Shown one piece after another: positions 33,533 through 46,412 of a stretch of DNA of 64,000 nucleotides. Source of the DNA: Loripinus fragilis (Eukaryota; Mollusca; Bivalvia; Lucinida; Lucinidae). The notes below the pieces were generated by a model. The model made no database searches. It was not told the DNA's origin and saw only the letters and a program-made list of their open reading frames with translations. Positions within the stretch are counted from its first letter, which is position 1, and every line of letters begins with the position of its first letter. Location of the stretch: the NCBI GenBank assembly GCA_964019695.1, contig OZ026514.1:10788751-10852750 (forward strand), written 5' to 3'. Both the position numbers and the translations under genes were made by a program.

Positions 33533-35624
33533 ATGCTGCGTCTGATCTGGACCTGTATGGTTTGCCTTTTTATACCATAATTTTCAAAGCAATATTATAA
33601 TAAACAGAAATGATGCCAGATATCAGGGTTCAGCACATTAAGTTCACTCTATGTAAAACACAGTAAAAGGGCAGCATATACACTAAGCAAAATTTCTAAT
33701 TGGTCATCTACATTTTACGCTAGTAGTTCTGAAAGTAAGAATCAGTTATATAAAATCATGCTTCTATACTGAACCACACTTCTAAAGCAAAATCAAACTG
33801 AACTTAAATATAACATATATTGTTTCATCCATTGTAACGCAACTTTATCAAAAAATGAAACACTTATTTGTAAAAATGAAGGTAGAACTCCATCAGTTAA
33901 TCATTCTCTTTTAATCAATACCTGATTGGGTGGATGTCTGCCATAACCCCTGACCGGTACAATGATTTCGGCAAGACCTCGTATATTGATTAATTAAAGT
34001 TACATTCCTGTAACATTTTGCGTTGGAAGTGTGGGTCAGTATATAAATCAACCAAGGTTTTGCCGAGACTCTGCAGGTCATGTCATTTAAACTTGCACAG
34101 ATGATGCTATGCTAGAGTAAAGGTTAGTCACATTTTTCTACAATATCGATTATTTCACAGAGACGCCATACATTTTTTTTTTGTTTGAAGATGTTTCTGG
34201 CTGCTGTGATTTAAGACGAACACGCTTCAAATGATTTGCATCTCTCGGACCCCTCGTTCTGTAACGTAATAGCATGAAGACAAACACTACCAGCAGTTAA
34301 ATCATAAAAATTCAGCTTTATGAGTTCGCACTCTTCTGTACACCTTATTATCTGCGACACATCATTGAAATTTTAAGCGTTTATTCATTACTACTTGACG
34401 TCAGTGCTCTAGTTTGGAAATTAAAAAAAACAACAATGTGTAGTCAAATTGATTTTTTAAGTTTTACATTCAAACCGGAAGTGTGCAGCAGCAGTGAAAT
34501 GTTTGTCATCACAAAATGGACGAATCAAGTTCGATTCTTTTAGACAATGAGTTTAAAAAATAGCCAATAAGTGTAAACTGTCATCTTGAACATTATTGTA
34601 TTGATGAATATTTATGAATATGCATTGCTTTAATTAGCATACCTATACCAATTTTCTTCTTAGACTCATGGTTTAATCCATATATATTAAGAAATTTGTG
34701 TTCATCTGTGATAAACACAAGCTGAGAAATACTCAAGTTTCTACGTGTACCTCCGCTATAATCGTATAACGTGAGACCCTTAGGGTAGTTAATCAAAATT
34801 TGCATAACAAACAAACGATTCCACTTTCAAGTGGCAGAAAACATGCTTTGAATGCAGAAAATTCCCTATGGGTGGGGAGGGTTTGCCCTTCTGGTCATCA
34901 GCCTAATACATTTCAGGACGTTTGTCGTTTAATGTTTACCTTACTTTTTCATTCATTAAAGTCATTCTGTTGTTAGCGTTGGTTCATGCACACTTTTTGC
35001 ACCTCATTGCCTCTAAATACGGGAGCCTCCACAAACAAAATACATTCTTTTAAATGTTAACAAACTGAATGAAACATTATAGAAAAATCATAATATTTGA
35101 AAATGAATGACATTTGTATGATTAAAATTTGAAGTATTTTGTTGAACACGAGAGAAATTATGACATAAACAATTGAATTCATAGGAATCACTACGCGAAA
35201 AAGTGTACCTTGCAGTTTAGACATGTGGAGTGTCAGTCCGACAGGTACATACCTCTCCAAATTTCCAGAAAAAGATTAGAAAATACTAATTGGGACACTG
35301 TTACTGCTGTGCTAAGAAAAAGACACACACGCATCAAAAATGGATAAGTGGACAGGCCTCTGGATAAGAGTGAGTAAATGAAAACCATTATTTCTCAACC
35401 AAAACATAAGCATACGTAGTAAGTACTCAAACGAAGACGTTAAAGAACGGTCTTCTTTTGATAACTCACAACAAATATTAAATTTGATGATTTAGAAAAT
35501 ATTTATAATTTTAGGCTTAGTGTGCCTATGGTGGATAAAGATTCATACCAAATCTGATCCCACTTGAAAGCTGTACATCTACGCTTGAAAGAAACACTAA
35601 GCATATACAATATGTACCATGAGT
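33533..35624. other. Gene-free stretch
   Basis: No gene or clear repeat was seen. Minus-strand frames of about 70 codons at 34593 and 35057 have no recognisable domain. Confidence 0.4.
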
Positions 35625-35775
35625 GGATCCAGAGGTGGGGACAGGGGTCCAGACCCCCGCCCTGGAAAATCACAAGTGGTAGTAGGTTTCCTTAGAAAGT
35701 TTGGTCGGACCCCCTTGAGAAGCAAATAGACCCCTCGAGTCCAATTGCTTCTCGAGAGGGGTCCGTACGGCCCTC
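35625..35775. repeat. GGATCC-rich repeat, copy 1
   Basis: GTGGATCCAGAGGTGG, GACCCCCGCCCTGGAAAATC, ACAAGTGG, GGTTTCCTTAGA, TCGGACCCCCTT and ATTGCTTCTCGAG occur in the same order as at 39972-40100. A dispersed repeat; the mechanism is not visible. Confidence 0.65.
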
Positions 35776-36167
35776 TGTAAAATACTTTGATGACATTGTC
35801 AAGACCCCCACTGACAGAAAGTTTTGGACTCGCGCATGTGTACTATTATCTCAAGGGTTGGTCGTAATGATGAATGACTCTGAGACAATTTATTTGAAAT
35901 AAACACATTATTGTCTACATCACCTATCTGTGAATAGGTATTCTCCTTATAGATGAAATATATAAACAATACACGTTTAAATGGTTTATTTCTTTTTTCC
36001 CACATTAATTATTTATTAAGGAAATGACAAAAGTCATTGAACCTTACAGTCAAAATATTTCTTATTGCAAATATTTACGCAAACAAACCTCATCATGTAA
36101 TATTTTGTACTATGTCATGAACATTGTCAGAGCTTATGCAGAAATTAGTGTATGGTGTGTGCATTTG

Positions 36168-36212
36168 TACGAGAAGATAATCCACGAGCCATAGCGACTG
36201 AATTGTCGCCCT
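36168..36212. repeat. ATCCACGAG hairpin fragment
   Basis: TTGTACGAGAAGATAATCC and ACGAGCCATAGCGACTG match the left arm and loop of 14203-14300, but the right arm is missing. Confidence 0.5.
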
Positions 36213-36652
36213 TTTAGGTCCCAGACCTGTAAACTCTATTATAGCTTTTAAGTTAGCTGTGGTCCTCACAACTCTTAAATCACAATGAGGCTGCTATAGA
36301 CTTATGGAATTGACAATAAACAAGAATGAGATAACCCGGTGGGTGACCGCCATGTTTACCACTTTTTGGCCTCTGAAGGTGGGGACCCTACATTGGAGGA
36401 AAATTCCATTGAAAAAATGCAAGGTGTTTTTTAAGCCACAACAGTGAACTAAATCAACTAAAGCAGTGAGATGTTGTTTCAAAAATTGCAGCAACTAAAA
36501 CATATGATTTACTTCCTGTATGTTTATCATTGACCAATCACGAAACACTTTTCAACTCAAAAATTGTGCTGAGCTTCCACCCACCTTTTTAGCCAATCTC
36601 TGCCCTTGTTACAATTACAGGTCAATGACCTACAGGCACAAAACATACACTA

Positions 36653-36876
36653 CTGTCCTGCCAGCCAAGAGTGACAGTGACGTCTTGCTTGTTTACGAGG
36701 TTATTAGGGACTTAGAATCGATAGATCACTTGTGTATTAATCCTATCCACAGGATAGGATTAATACACAGGTGATCTATCGATTCGCGTTTGCTCAAGTG
36801 GAGTGTACAGGTTAATGTTTACTTAACAATTATAAACGAAATATTACGTCACTGTCACTCTTGGTTGGCACGATAG
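36653..36876. mobile_element. 224-bp MITE with TA target duplication, copy 2
   Basis: TIRs are CTGTCCTGCCAGCCAAGAGT and the complement of ACTCTTGGTTGGCACGATAG, followed internally by GACAGTGACG. TA lies at 36651-36652 and 36877-36878. The central palindrome (TCGATAGATCACTTGTGTAT, TAATCCTATCC) is better preserved than in copy 1 (16858-17081), with equal length. Confidence 0.88.
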
Positions 36877-36883
36877 TAACTTG

Positions 36884-37026
36884 CTTATTGCACCAGCATG
36901 CATTTGTACTTTGTGCATTGCGAGATATTCAACATTGGAACTTTATTGCATTTTTTATTGATATTCCAATGTTTTACATCAAGTATCTCACAATGCAAAA
37001 AGTGCAAATGCGTGCTGGTGAATAAG
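36884..37026. repeat. Foldback palindrome next to the MITE
   Basis: CTTATTGCACCAGCATGCAT pairs with GCGTGCTGGTGAATAAG, and AACATTGGAA with TTCCAATGTT around a centre near 36950. The arm motif TTATTGCACCAGCAT also occurs at 14307, downstream of another foldback element. Confidence 0.7.
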
Positions 37027-37344
37027 AAAGTTATTGTATGGTCACGATAGATTTGTTCCTAACCTTGTTTTCTTACACCCCAGCCATAACATTTATTGCG
37101 AAAGATTAAACATGTTGTATAGATTGAAAAGGCATGTGTTTAATACAGTCGCGGGAAATGTGAAAGCTGCAAAAATGCACAGGATTCACATTTTGTCAAT
37201 ATTCTGAGGTTTTACGTCTGTAACCCATTTAAGCCGAATGGGCTTTCCTAACTCTATAGATAGGACGAGTCTATCTCAAATGTTAGGGGTGTTGATTTTT
37301 TTCATTTTTATTCAAATTATTTTAGAATAATCTGTAATCAAACA

Positions 37345-37400
37345 GTGGAGTCCCTGATCAGACGCCGCGTTGCGGCGTCTGATCTGTATCTGTACTGTTT
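37345..37400. repeat. GATCAG hairpin
   Basis: GATCAGACGCCGC and GCGGCGTCTGATC form a perfect 13-bp hairpin with a two-base loop. Similar GATCAG hairpins recur through the window. Confidence 0.7.
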
Positions 37401-39069
37401 GTCTATGTCACACAAAAAGGACGCTAGGCTTATATGGGTTAAGGATTAATATCACAAACGAAAGCTCACTTTTCATGTTCCTGATTATTTAATAATGGTT
37501 CACAAATCCATGGTGGGGGTCAACGTCCCGAGAAGTTACAGTATCATGTCTGAGCCCATTCAAGACGGATATGTACATCTCTGTAACATAATTACGATTT
37601 TATTAGAGTTTAAAGTCACCTATCTGTCTTTGAAGAATTACAAATCTGAAAGAGGGGTTAAATTCTGATTGGCTTTCTAACATACGATTGAAAACGAAGT
37701 CTGAAGAGCGAAACCTTATACAGCGCTTGTACAACCTCTATACCAATAATGAGCAAAGATCAGGTCATATACCCTTTGTATGATTCTGGTGTAAATGAAA
37801 ACGATCTTCATTTTTTAAAAATACTTTTTCATTTTCTGAATATTTTGGTGTAACAATCCAGGCATTTCGTCTCTGAAAATATCACGCCAAACACCAAGCC
37901 GTTTTAGACAACACAGAATCACACAGAACAACTCGGCAAACCCCTGTGACTGCTAACTAGCAAAATAGTTGGGTTTGATGATTAAACGCTTTGATCTCTT
38001 TGTGTCATCGATATCATTTTTCAAGACGACCAGATTTGTTTACGAAGACTGAGCATGAAAAGTGTACCATACGTTTAGTGCCTATCGTGTGGTGTTAACG
38101 CTCTCTTCTCAATATATTTGTCGCCCATTGCTGTAGAATGCAAATAGCTATGCAACCAAACTTCAATGCTCTCGAACACCTTTGGGACTATGATTTTCTT
38201 TTCGAGAAAAGGATAGTTCGAGCCATTGGGAGTTTATTATAGTCTCATATCTTGAGGCATAACGAGGGTACTATTTTGGTTTTCCATAACATAAGGTATG
38301 TTGTATGTAAACATTAGAATCGCCTCGATGAGGCGATTCTAATGTTTCATGCAAATGCCCTTTGAAGATGAAGTAAGTTAAACCTGCCTAAATCATCATA
38401 CATATATGAATATCTGGAGCTTGGGGTTCAATAGGGAGTTCAAATTAATCATGATGAGCGAGCAATCGGTGCTCTAGCTATTGATGTTTTACGATAGTTG
38501 CTATAAAACAATATTAGACGTACTATGAGATAGTTGAGAGTTTCAGCCCCCGTTCAGTCTATGGGCTAGATGACTAGTCTTTCGTCTGAAACTTCATACA
38601 CTTATATAGTTTAATTTGTATCTAGGAAGAGTAAAAAGATCAAAGTCTCTGACGCGAATGCCCAGGCTGGCCAGAACCTTCTTTCGATCATGTAAAAAAT
38701 ATTTTTTTTCACCAAATAAGCTTGCTATATCTTGACTTTTAAGATAATAATTGGTTTTGTCTATTGGATCAACAATTATGAATAATGTCTGTTTTCGCCT
38801 GTTTTAGATCATTCGAAACTTACAAGGTCAATTTTGCACTGCTCGCCCTCTCATACTACTTCGATTACTGAAAATAATAGTCTAGGATTAAAGTTCATGA
38901 AAACGATAGGTCAATTTACGTGCATTTATCTTGTTGAACAATGTTATATGTGATTAAAATCATGAATACACCTACTTATTAAAACTTTATGTTTCCTTCA
39001 AACCACAAGAGTAAAAGTTGAAAATCCAAGACTCAATGAAACGATGTACTTTTATCAGAAATGTCATGA
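37401..39069. other. Gene-free stretch
   Basis: Only a perfect hairpin at 38309-38347 (AAACATTAGAATCGCCTC and its complement) stands out. No gene was recognised. Confidence 0.4.
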
Positions 39070-39376
39070 TGAGTTCTTATTCAATCGGGATATCCGCCAC
39101 AATTCGACAATCGAATCATGGCTTGGGAGTATGTATAGACTGGTCCTCTAATGAAGAGCACGTGAACCAGGCTAGTGTATGTAAGGAGCATTTAGCGTAG
39201 TACTATGTACCGAAAAGCTCCATTTTGTTAGCCGGAACTGGCATATGGAAAATTAGTTCTGTAGCATGTCGATTAAAATCTGAAAAGTTTAATCAGTAGA
39301 ACAAATGAAGTTTATGTGTTTTCAATAAAATATCGCTATAGCGATATTTTATTGAAAAACATAAACTTCATTTAAG
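39070..39376. mobile_element. Foldback element fragment with TATCGCTATAGCGATA centre
   Basis: It matches the left arm of 41485-42058 in order: ATTCGACAATCGAATCATGG, GTAAGGAGCATTTAGCGTAG, GTTAGCCGGAACTGGC and AATGAAGTTTATG. It ends in a perfect palindrome centred on TATCGCTATAGCGATA with AATAAAATA/TATTTTATT arms. Confidence 0.65.
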
Positions 39377-39971
39377 CCTTTTGTTTTGCTGCAATCACAC
39401 TTGTTATTGTGTTTATATGGCTTCTGTGACGTCAGCGTCACGTTATATAACGTCAGCGTCGAGTTATCATCCGCGTTATCAAAGTAGATCCTCGATGTAC
39501 ATCCGTGGTCTGATTCCACGAAATTTTGCGGAATTGGCCGAGGCAGTTCCGACTGGTTCTTATTGTGGCATGAAGGTCGACGTACATTTCCACTGTTTGT
39601 CTAATCAGTACTGTATGTACTCTGAGAATGTACTTCACCGATTTCTCTCCGAAGAATGCGAAGGATAGCATGGACTGTCCAATGACCCGAAAAGTATTTT
39701 AACCCTTCGTGCAATTAAAGAGGAAACCATGTCTATAAACCGTAAATGGGTTAACAAGCTGACTGGCGCAGACTGGTCGGATTTAGATGCATACCTTTTA
39801 GCCTAAGCTTCCATCTATGTCCTTTCTTTGTATGCGCGAGCAGTAAAGGCTTTGGCAAGACTGTATTAAAGCGTAGACTCGTCTGAGCCTTCGCTGCTCG
39901 CCTATGTGATAAGTACCACACTTTCATGTACTGGCTCAAATAAACTTGGTTACGGGTACATTAAACTCACG

Positions 39972-40100
39972 GGCGGATCCAAGGGGGGGGGGGGTCCGGA
40001 TCCCCCTGGAAAATCACAAGTGGGAATGGGTTTCCTTAGATATTCTGGTACGGACCCCCTTCCGGTACGTGTCCCCGCCATTGCTTCTCGAGGGAGATAA
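39972..40100. repeat. GGATCC-rich repeat, copy 2
   Basis: Same ordered blocks as 35625-35775 (GCGGATCCAAGGG, CCCCTGGAAAATCACAAGTG, GGTTTCCTTAGA, CGGACCCCCTTCC, CATTGCTTCTCGAGG), here with a G12 run and followed by a C run. Open frames through it are homopolymer artefacts. Confidence 0.65.
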
Positions 40101-40715
40101 AAAAAACAACGCCCCCCCCCCCCCCTCCCCACATGGCGAGATTTTCCGTTTCCGCACATGAAACTTTGATATACGTTTGCATTGTATGTAGTTTTGTCTT
40201 TTGCATACACACAGGGGCAAACTTTCACATACGCAAATGCGAAGATTAACGAGCCTGTTTGGTGAGAGTATTTGTGGCATAGTCGGACATTGCAGCCAGA
40301 GTTTAACCAATTCAAACGCATACATAGTAAATATGGCATTCATTTTGTTTGGACCCTTTCAAAAAATTATCCGAAGCTTTCAACAGCAGCTAGACCAATT
40401 ACTCATATGATATCCTTCCTGGCGATTGCTGCTGACAATGCCCGGCTGTGCTACAAATGCAACATGAATTATGTAAATATTGTAGATAATTTACTGTATA
40501 AGTGAATGTCCATGTGTCCAATTGGATGGGATAAAATTTTACAGTTTAACCCAGACAAATACTTTGCTTAGGGGGCTGGATAAAGAAACACTTACAAATG
40601 TATTTGGCAGACTTAACAGCATTACTGTCTGAAGACCTTGCTCTGTTTCGGTATCTTTGTTTACCAGCTTAACATACTTTATGGACGATATATCGCCACA
40701 TGATCGTGTGAGCTG

Positions 40716-40869
40716 GTGAGTTATACCTTTGAGAGCGGCTTCTGTGAGAGTCTTTCGAGCGTAGAAACATGCCATCAACATGTCAACATACCTGACGGAT
40801 ATCTTGATGGCATGTTTCTTTTGTTATGACATGCTCAACCAGAAGCCGCTCACAGGGGCAATAACTCAC
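40716..40869. repeat. Foldback element, 154 bp
   Basis: GTGAGTTATACCTTTGAGAG at the left pairs imperfectly with the GGGGCAATAACTCAC end. AGCGGCTTCTG pairs with CAGAAGCCGCT, and GAAACATGCCATCAA with TTGATGGCATGTTTC around a centre near 40785. Confidence 0.7.
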
Positions 40870-41108
40870 TTTACTATCGTAGCCATTCGGTATGATGCTT
40901 ATGTTGGTTGAGTGTTATGCTTATTTCATTCGTAAATGTCTTGCATTTTGTTTCGGCAAGTGATCTGCTTGTAATGAAGCCCAGCAGAACCACTCATAAT
41001 AATAACAACTTAAAACAAATCGTGTAAATACAAGCTTGCGTTCAGAGTTAATTTCATGATATAAATGCTATGTTTGTCTCTTGTATATATAATATATATG
41101 CTTTTGTA

Positions 41109-41289
<181 letters not shown>

Positions 41290-41484
41290 ATGATATTTTG
41301 GTACTCGTCGCATTGTCGAGCAACGTACGAAGGTCAAGCGAGCCTGCGCAAACTCTCACTGGAGCTTTCGCTACTCGCATACACAAAGAATGCATGTAGA
41401 TAAATTCTTAGATCAAAACATTGACCTCTAGCTCCGCTGGATATATCAGCATGGGCGTTTAAAGGAGGCTTTCGCACATATGCG

Positions 41485-42058
41485 ATCATTCGGGAAAGCC
41501 CGCCATAATTCGAGAATCGAATCATGGCTCGGGTGCATGTAAGGAGCATTACGTGAAGTACTATGTACCAAAAAGCTCCACTTTGTTAGCCGGAACTGGC
41601 GTATGGAAAATTAGTCCCGTAGCATGTAGGTTCAGCTCTATATATTAATATCGATTATTCTGATTATCCGATAAGTTAAATCAGCAGAATAAATGAAGAT
41701 TATGTTTTTTCAATAAAATATCGCTATAGCGATATTTTATTGAAAAAAAAAAACATTAACTTCATTTAAGCCGTTTGGTTTGCTGCAACCACACTAACAT
41801 GGTTTCTGTGGCTATAGTGATATTTTATTGGAAAAAAACACACATTAACTTCATTTATTCTACTGATTAAACTGTTCCGATAATCAGAATAATCGATTAT
41901 AATAGAGCTGAACCCACATGCTATAGAACTTATTTTCCATACGCCAGTTCCGGCTAACAAAATGGAGCTTTTTTGTACATAGTACTACGCGGAATGCTCC
42001 TTACACACACCCGACTCATGATTAGATTTTCGAATTGTGACGGACTTTCCCGAATGAT
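41485..42058. mobile_element. Long foldback element (inverted repeat of about 250 bp)
   Basis: The left arm (41485 to about 41736) and right arm (about 41812-42058) are imperfect inverted copies: ATCATTCGGGAAAG/CTTTCCCGAATGAT, GTTAGCCGGAACTGGCGTAT/ATACGCCAGTTCCGGCTAAC and AGCAGAATAAATGAAG/CTTCATTTATTCTACT. The left half also contains a TATCGCTATAGCGATA palindrome. A related half-element is at 39070-39376. No transposase was seen. Confidence 0.75.
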
Positions 42059-43848
42059 TAAAGAGACCACATCTTGAAACAGGCTGTTTTCACACGGCGT
42101 TTGTGTCATAACCATGGAATAAACAAACCAACATGGAACACCTTACTGTGTGCTTAAATCACTTCACAGGCTATACTGGCATACAATAGGATATCGCATT
42201 GCAAACAATAATCTACTTTACACCCGGCCTTCTTCACAAAGGACACCTCAACAATGAAAGACATAAACCCTCTCTATAAACTATTTCACCCATCTTTAAT
42301 AGTACGCTATTAAAACCGCTAAGCACACCCCTTTCATTAAACGCAACCAAGTATACAGGTATCGTGTTAATAGTCGCTGGGGTATAAAATACATCTCCCG
42401 GCAGTATGAACGAGCGCTGTGACGGAGCCTAGTAATTATGTCCGACATATCAACGGTTAAATGAGCAGCGCTCGCTGTTTGTCACCGAACAAACGAGCAG
42501 CACCGTCTGTTGTCAAGTCTGTAAGATTTTTATCCTATGCAGGGAACTGTGGAAACCCGAGTGAATGTCGGCCCCATGCGTTAACATCAGCGATACCCGA
42601 ATGGGTTATGAAATAATGATTCAGATCTGTCAAAGATTTTCTCTTTTAATCACTTACCACTCGGACCCAGCTTACCATGAATAGTATACTGAGCTTAATT
42701 GAACTTTTACTCTCATCCACAATTGTAAAAAACATATAATTTTCATAGTACCTGTAAAATACCTGCCATTAGACAACCTGATTTTGTCATCTGCTAGACT
42801 TTTAGCTGCAAAGGCATATATCAGCCTGGTCAGCATTATCCCTGTCGACAGTTCGCTGAGTAGATAGTACAATGACTACGTAGCATTGCTGAATTCTATA
42901 CCCGCTGAAGAATGGCTTGAGTTTTAACTGACCACGACCACTACCCCATACCCCACCTCCCCAAACCAAGTATCTAGTGGCGTGACCTATATCCTTCTCA
43001 TCTAGTGGTGCTACGATTTAATTTAAAACTTTGACTACTTCGGAAAATGTATTGCTATTCAAGACATAAAACATCAATAGAAATATCAGCAGGTACGCTG
43101 TCCATGTGACTTACTTATACAGTATCTATTAACCATTTACCCTCTAGTTTCAACTTTGTTGTCTGTTGATAACATTTACAAACAGTCTGGATTCAGATCA
43201 GGCCCGACAAAACGTCGGGCCTGGACTGGATCCAAACTGTTAGACACTCTGATGGTATTCCTTAAAATTTTGACTTAGAAAAGTTTTAAGAAAAATCTGC
43301 TGGCGAGAAAAAGCATGCACAATTACACAGCATGCAAAGAGTCGGAGATGAAGATACACATACATTAAAGCATAACGCCTCCAGGGTAAATTTGCATAAC
43401 TGATTGTAATGACGAGTTACTTAAGATTCCCAATTTTATAGACTTTTAGCGTTAAAATGAGTGAGCCTTAACGAGTGAAATCAGCATTTATAGTTAAACC
43501 CCTATATAATTTACATCTTTACTTATTTGGGAGTATGCATAGTTTATATATACTCCTAAATACGTAAAGGTGTCCAGGACCCAACTGCACATTGTACCTT
43601 GAATATAACCGAATTATGAGGAGTCTACAAACCTCTAGTCTGTGCCTTTGTATCCGCAAAAGTATTTATAAGTTATAGGGGCGCATTTGGAAGTATCTCG
43701 AGAGGACGCTCCCTATAAGCACCACAAGTAACATTTTCATTGAGATATTAGGAAACTAAATCAACACGTTTGAGGTTAAAGATGTTGTTTTCATTATTGA
43801 TGATATTTTTTGAGTTATACTGGTTATTTATGGCAATTATCATAACAC
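42059..43848. other. Gene-free stretch
   Basis: No gene recognised. A hairpin with GATCAGGCCCGAC and GTCGGGCCTGGAC arms lies at about 43195-43235. Confidence 0.4.
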
Positions 43849-43850
43849 TA

Positions 43851-44047
43851 CAGTAAAACCTGTCCAAAACGGTCGCTCTCAAAAAGACAAAAAATTTGTT
43901 TTCAAGACCAATTATCGCTTGATGCAGGTCAAAAGTATTGCAAAATGCCCATTCTACAATACTTTTGACCTTCATTAAGCTACCATTTGTCATTAAGATC
44001 TTTTGATTTGTCTATTTTTGAGTGGCAGCTTAAGAAAGGTTTTACTG
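43851..44047. mobile_element. 197-bp TA-flanked MITE
   Basis: Termini CAGTAAAACCTGT and AGAAAGGTTTTACTG are inverted repeats with TA on each side (43849-43850, 44048-44049). GTCGCTCTCAAAAAGACA pairs with TGTCTATTTTTGAGTGGC further in. A central hairpin (GGTCAAAAGTATTG, CAATACTTTTGACC) is present. TA duplication plus a CAGT start fits a Tc1/mariner/pogo-type non-autonomous element. Relatives are at 18604-18921 and about 6418-6495. Confidence 0.85.
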
Positions 44048-44076
44048 TACCTTTGTATAAAAACAAGTGAATATAA

Positions 44077-44335
44077 CCTGGAAATGCCACATTCACAGAC
44101 CATGGCACCGCAAGGGAGAAACGCAGAACACAGGCACCCACACGACAGCAAGAACAAAATAAAGTAAAACAACCAGCTCTTACTTCCTCATGAAGATGCT
44201 TGCAAAACTGGAAACCAGAGCTTCATTACAATACAAGGACCAAACACGAAAACCACACACAAGTGGGGCAACTACAAACATTGAATTAACAGCAACAAAT
44301 TCACCGTCTTAGAATGGCATTTAAGCCCCCGATGG
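44077..44335 (-). mobile_element. Family S SINE-like repeat, 5'-truncated
   Basis: Plus-strand AACCTGGAAATGCCACATTC through CAACCAGCTCTTACTTCCTC to ATTTAAGCCCCC follows family S on the minus strand. It abuts an inverted copy at about 44330. Confidence 0.65.
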
Positions 44336-44626
44336 CTAAAGCTGCTTCCGTTCTAAGGCGGTGGTTCTGTTGTTGTTGATCTATTGTTTAATGTACTTTC
44401 CATTGTTTGTTGGGGTTCTGTGTTTGTTTTTGATTTGCTAAGCATTAATTTATGTCCATTCTAGTTTTGCAATCATCTTGAAGAGGAAGAGAAAGCTGGT
44501 TGCTTTGCTTTATTGTCTTACAGGTGTCTTGTTACTGTAAACGTTCTGTGGCTCTGCCTAACGGTGCTATGGGTTGGTCTGCAGTATGTGATTGTGGTAT
44601 TTCCGGATCATACTCACTTACTTTTT
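44330..44626 (+). mobile_element. Family S SINE-like repeat, 5'-truncated, inverted neighbour
   Basis: AGCCCCCGATGGCTAAAGCT to CCGGATCATACTCACTTAC matches family S on the plus strand. It starts where the minus-strand copy stops, giving a head-to-head pair. The 3' end passes directly into a minisatellite. Confidence 0.7.
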
Positions 44627-44629
44627 GCT

Positions 44630-44890
44630 TATAGTTCAACGGGTTATGGATGGCAATTTGGCTTATATATAGTTCTACATGTTATGGATGACAATTTGGC
44701 CTATAGTTCTAAAGGTTATGGATGCCAATTTGAACTGGCTATGGATGGCAATTCAACGTATAGCTCTACAGGGTTATTGGTGGCAATTTGGCTTATAGTT
44801 CTACAGGTTTTGAATGGCAATTAGGATTATAGTTCTACTGCTTATTGACGACAATTTTGCATTGTTATTGATGGCAAATTTGCTTACAGT
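44630..44890. repeat. Minisatellite of about 37-bp units
   Basis: Six or seven degenerate units built on TATAGTTCTACAGGTTATGG and ATGGCAATTTGGC, directly after the 3' end of a family S copy. Unit length and sequence drift to the right. Confidence 0.75.
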
Positions 44891-46412
44891 ACATATATGC
44901 TATCGATGGTAGTTTTGCTGTGAATCTACCACCACATCCCCAGATAGGCACTGTGGCGTTACACAGGATGAAATTGTCATCATCAAAGGCTTTTATTAAT
45001 CTTTATCTCAAACTTGATGTTGTAATGTTTATAGTTTATATACCTGCAGATACAAGCATTTAGATCAAATTGTTTGAATCTCTCTTTGTATATGCTACAG
45101 AGAGCATAAACTTTGCTTATGAAAACCATCAGTGCAATGACGTCAATGTTCATATTTTCAGTAAAACACACTTTTCGATCTTTTTGCACAACACGAGCTG
45201 GTACCAAACCTGATTGATGTACCTCGTCTGAAAGTGTTTTTTCCATTTTTGTTAGATACTTCACAAACGCTAATGACCTTGCTAATATTTATAAGTTTTA
45301 TTGGAATGTTATCTTGAATGATGTAAAAAGGATTCATCTTTATGGTTATAGCATCACTTAGCGTGACAAATTCCATATACAACAGTTATTGTCTTGTCTT
45401 CGTTTAATACGTTTTCGTTAAAAGTGCTGTTGCTCTCACCCAGAAACACATACCCAAGCTTGCAATTTGTAGCAAACTGAACCTAAGATCTCTTGTGCGT
45501 TCAAAATTTATCTGTTTGAGGATTTACGAGTTTGTACATAAGGAGAAACATCATAGTACAGAAGCTTGGGTCGGTAATGTTGAAAGTACATACATGCACC
45601 TTTGATATTCTTCTGAATCTGATAGTTAAGCCACAGGGGTTGCAACGAAACGTACAACCGCATACAAAGTGCAAAACTATGTAACCTAAGCAACTTTGTA
45701 TTCAGTAGCATTTCAAAATGAAATACTGTATTGTGCCATAAGCTTTGAGTGCTAAGCCTACTGAGGTGCCCTAATGGGATGCCTTAATGATTCCCCTTGT
45801 CAGTGACAGATGTAAAAAATATAATCATATTATATGACGAATGTGAAAATAAATTCTCTTTATACTGATATATTTATAAATGGGTAGCACTTCAAATAAT
45901 ATAAAATGTTGGGAGCATATAACTACTGAGTGCAAGGTCTGCTGCCACACACTTTGTTCTTGTGTATCATACAGTGAAACCCTGTACCATGCCAGTATCA
46001 TCATTTGCATAGATATATTTATTTCAAACACAAATTAGAACAATCACGTTCATGAGAAAAAAAATCAACGTGTAACGTTGTCAGTTCATTCATGAAGAAA
46101 ATTGCAAAGTGCATCTGGATCTCTAATGTACAAAAGTTTAGAAGGGCCAATCAAGTACATTATGGATAATTGCGGGCAGTTTTGTACATTGAATGTTTTT
46201 GTAAAAAAAAACAAACGCTATTTCGGCGGGAAAGTGTTCTGTGACTTGGAATACTTTTTAATATTGTTTTTCATTTTTACTGCGAAAGACAGATCTCCAA
46301 AATATCAGCATTTCTTAATTAGTTTATAACCCTCTTATATTCATTTTGTGCTATTCTGTCAGAAGAGATTCATTCAGAATATTGTTTATCTTGCATATCT
46401 TGTATAGATGTT
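44891..46412. other. Gene-free stretch
   Basis: Overlapping minus-strand frames of 70-90 codons at 44983-45382 show no recognisable domain. Nothing else was seen. Confidence 0.4.

Noticed and set aside
39950..40343. Overlapping ORFs of 109-129 codons with Gly/Pro runs.
   Set aside because: They cross G and C homopolymer runs in a dispersed GGATCC-rich repeat; no domain is visible and several frames are open at once.
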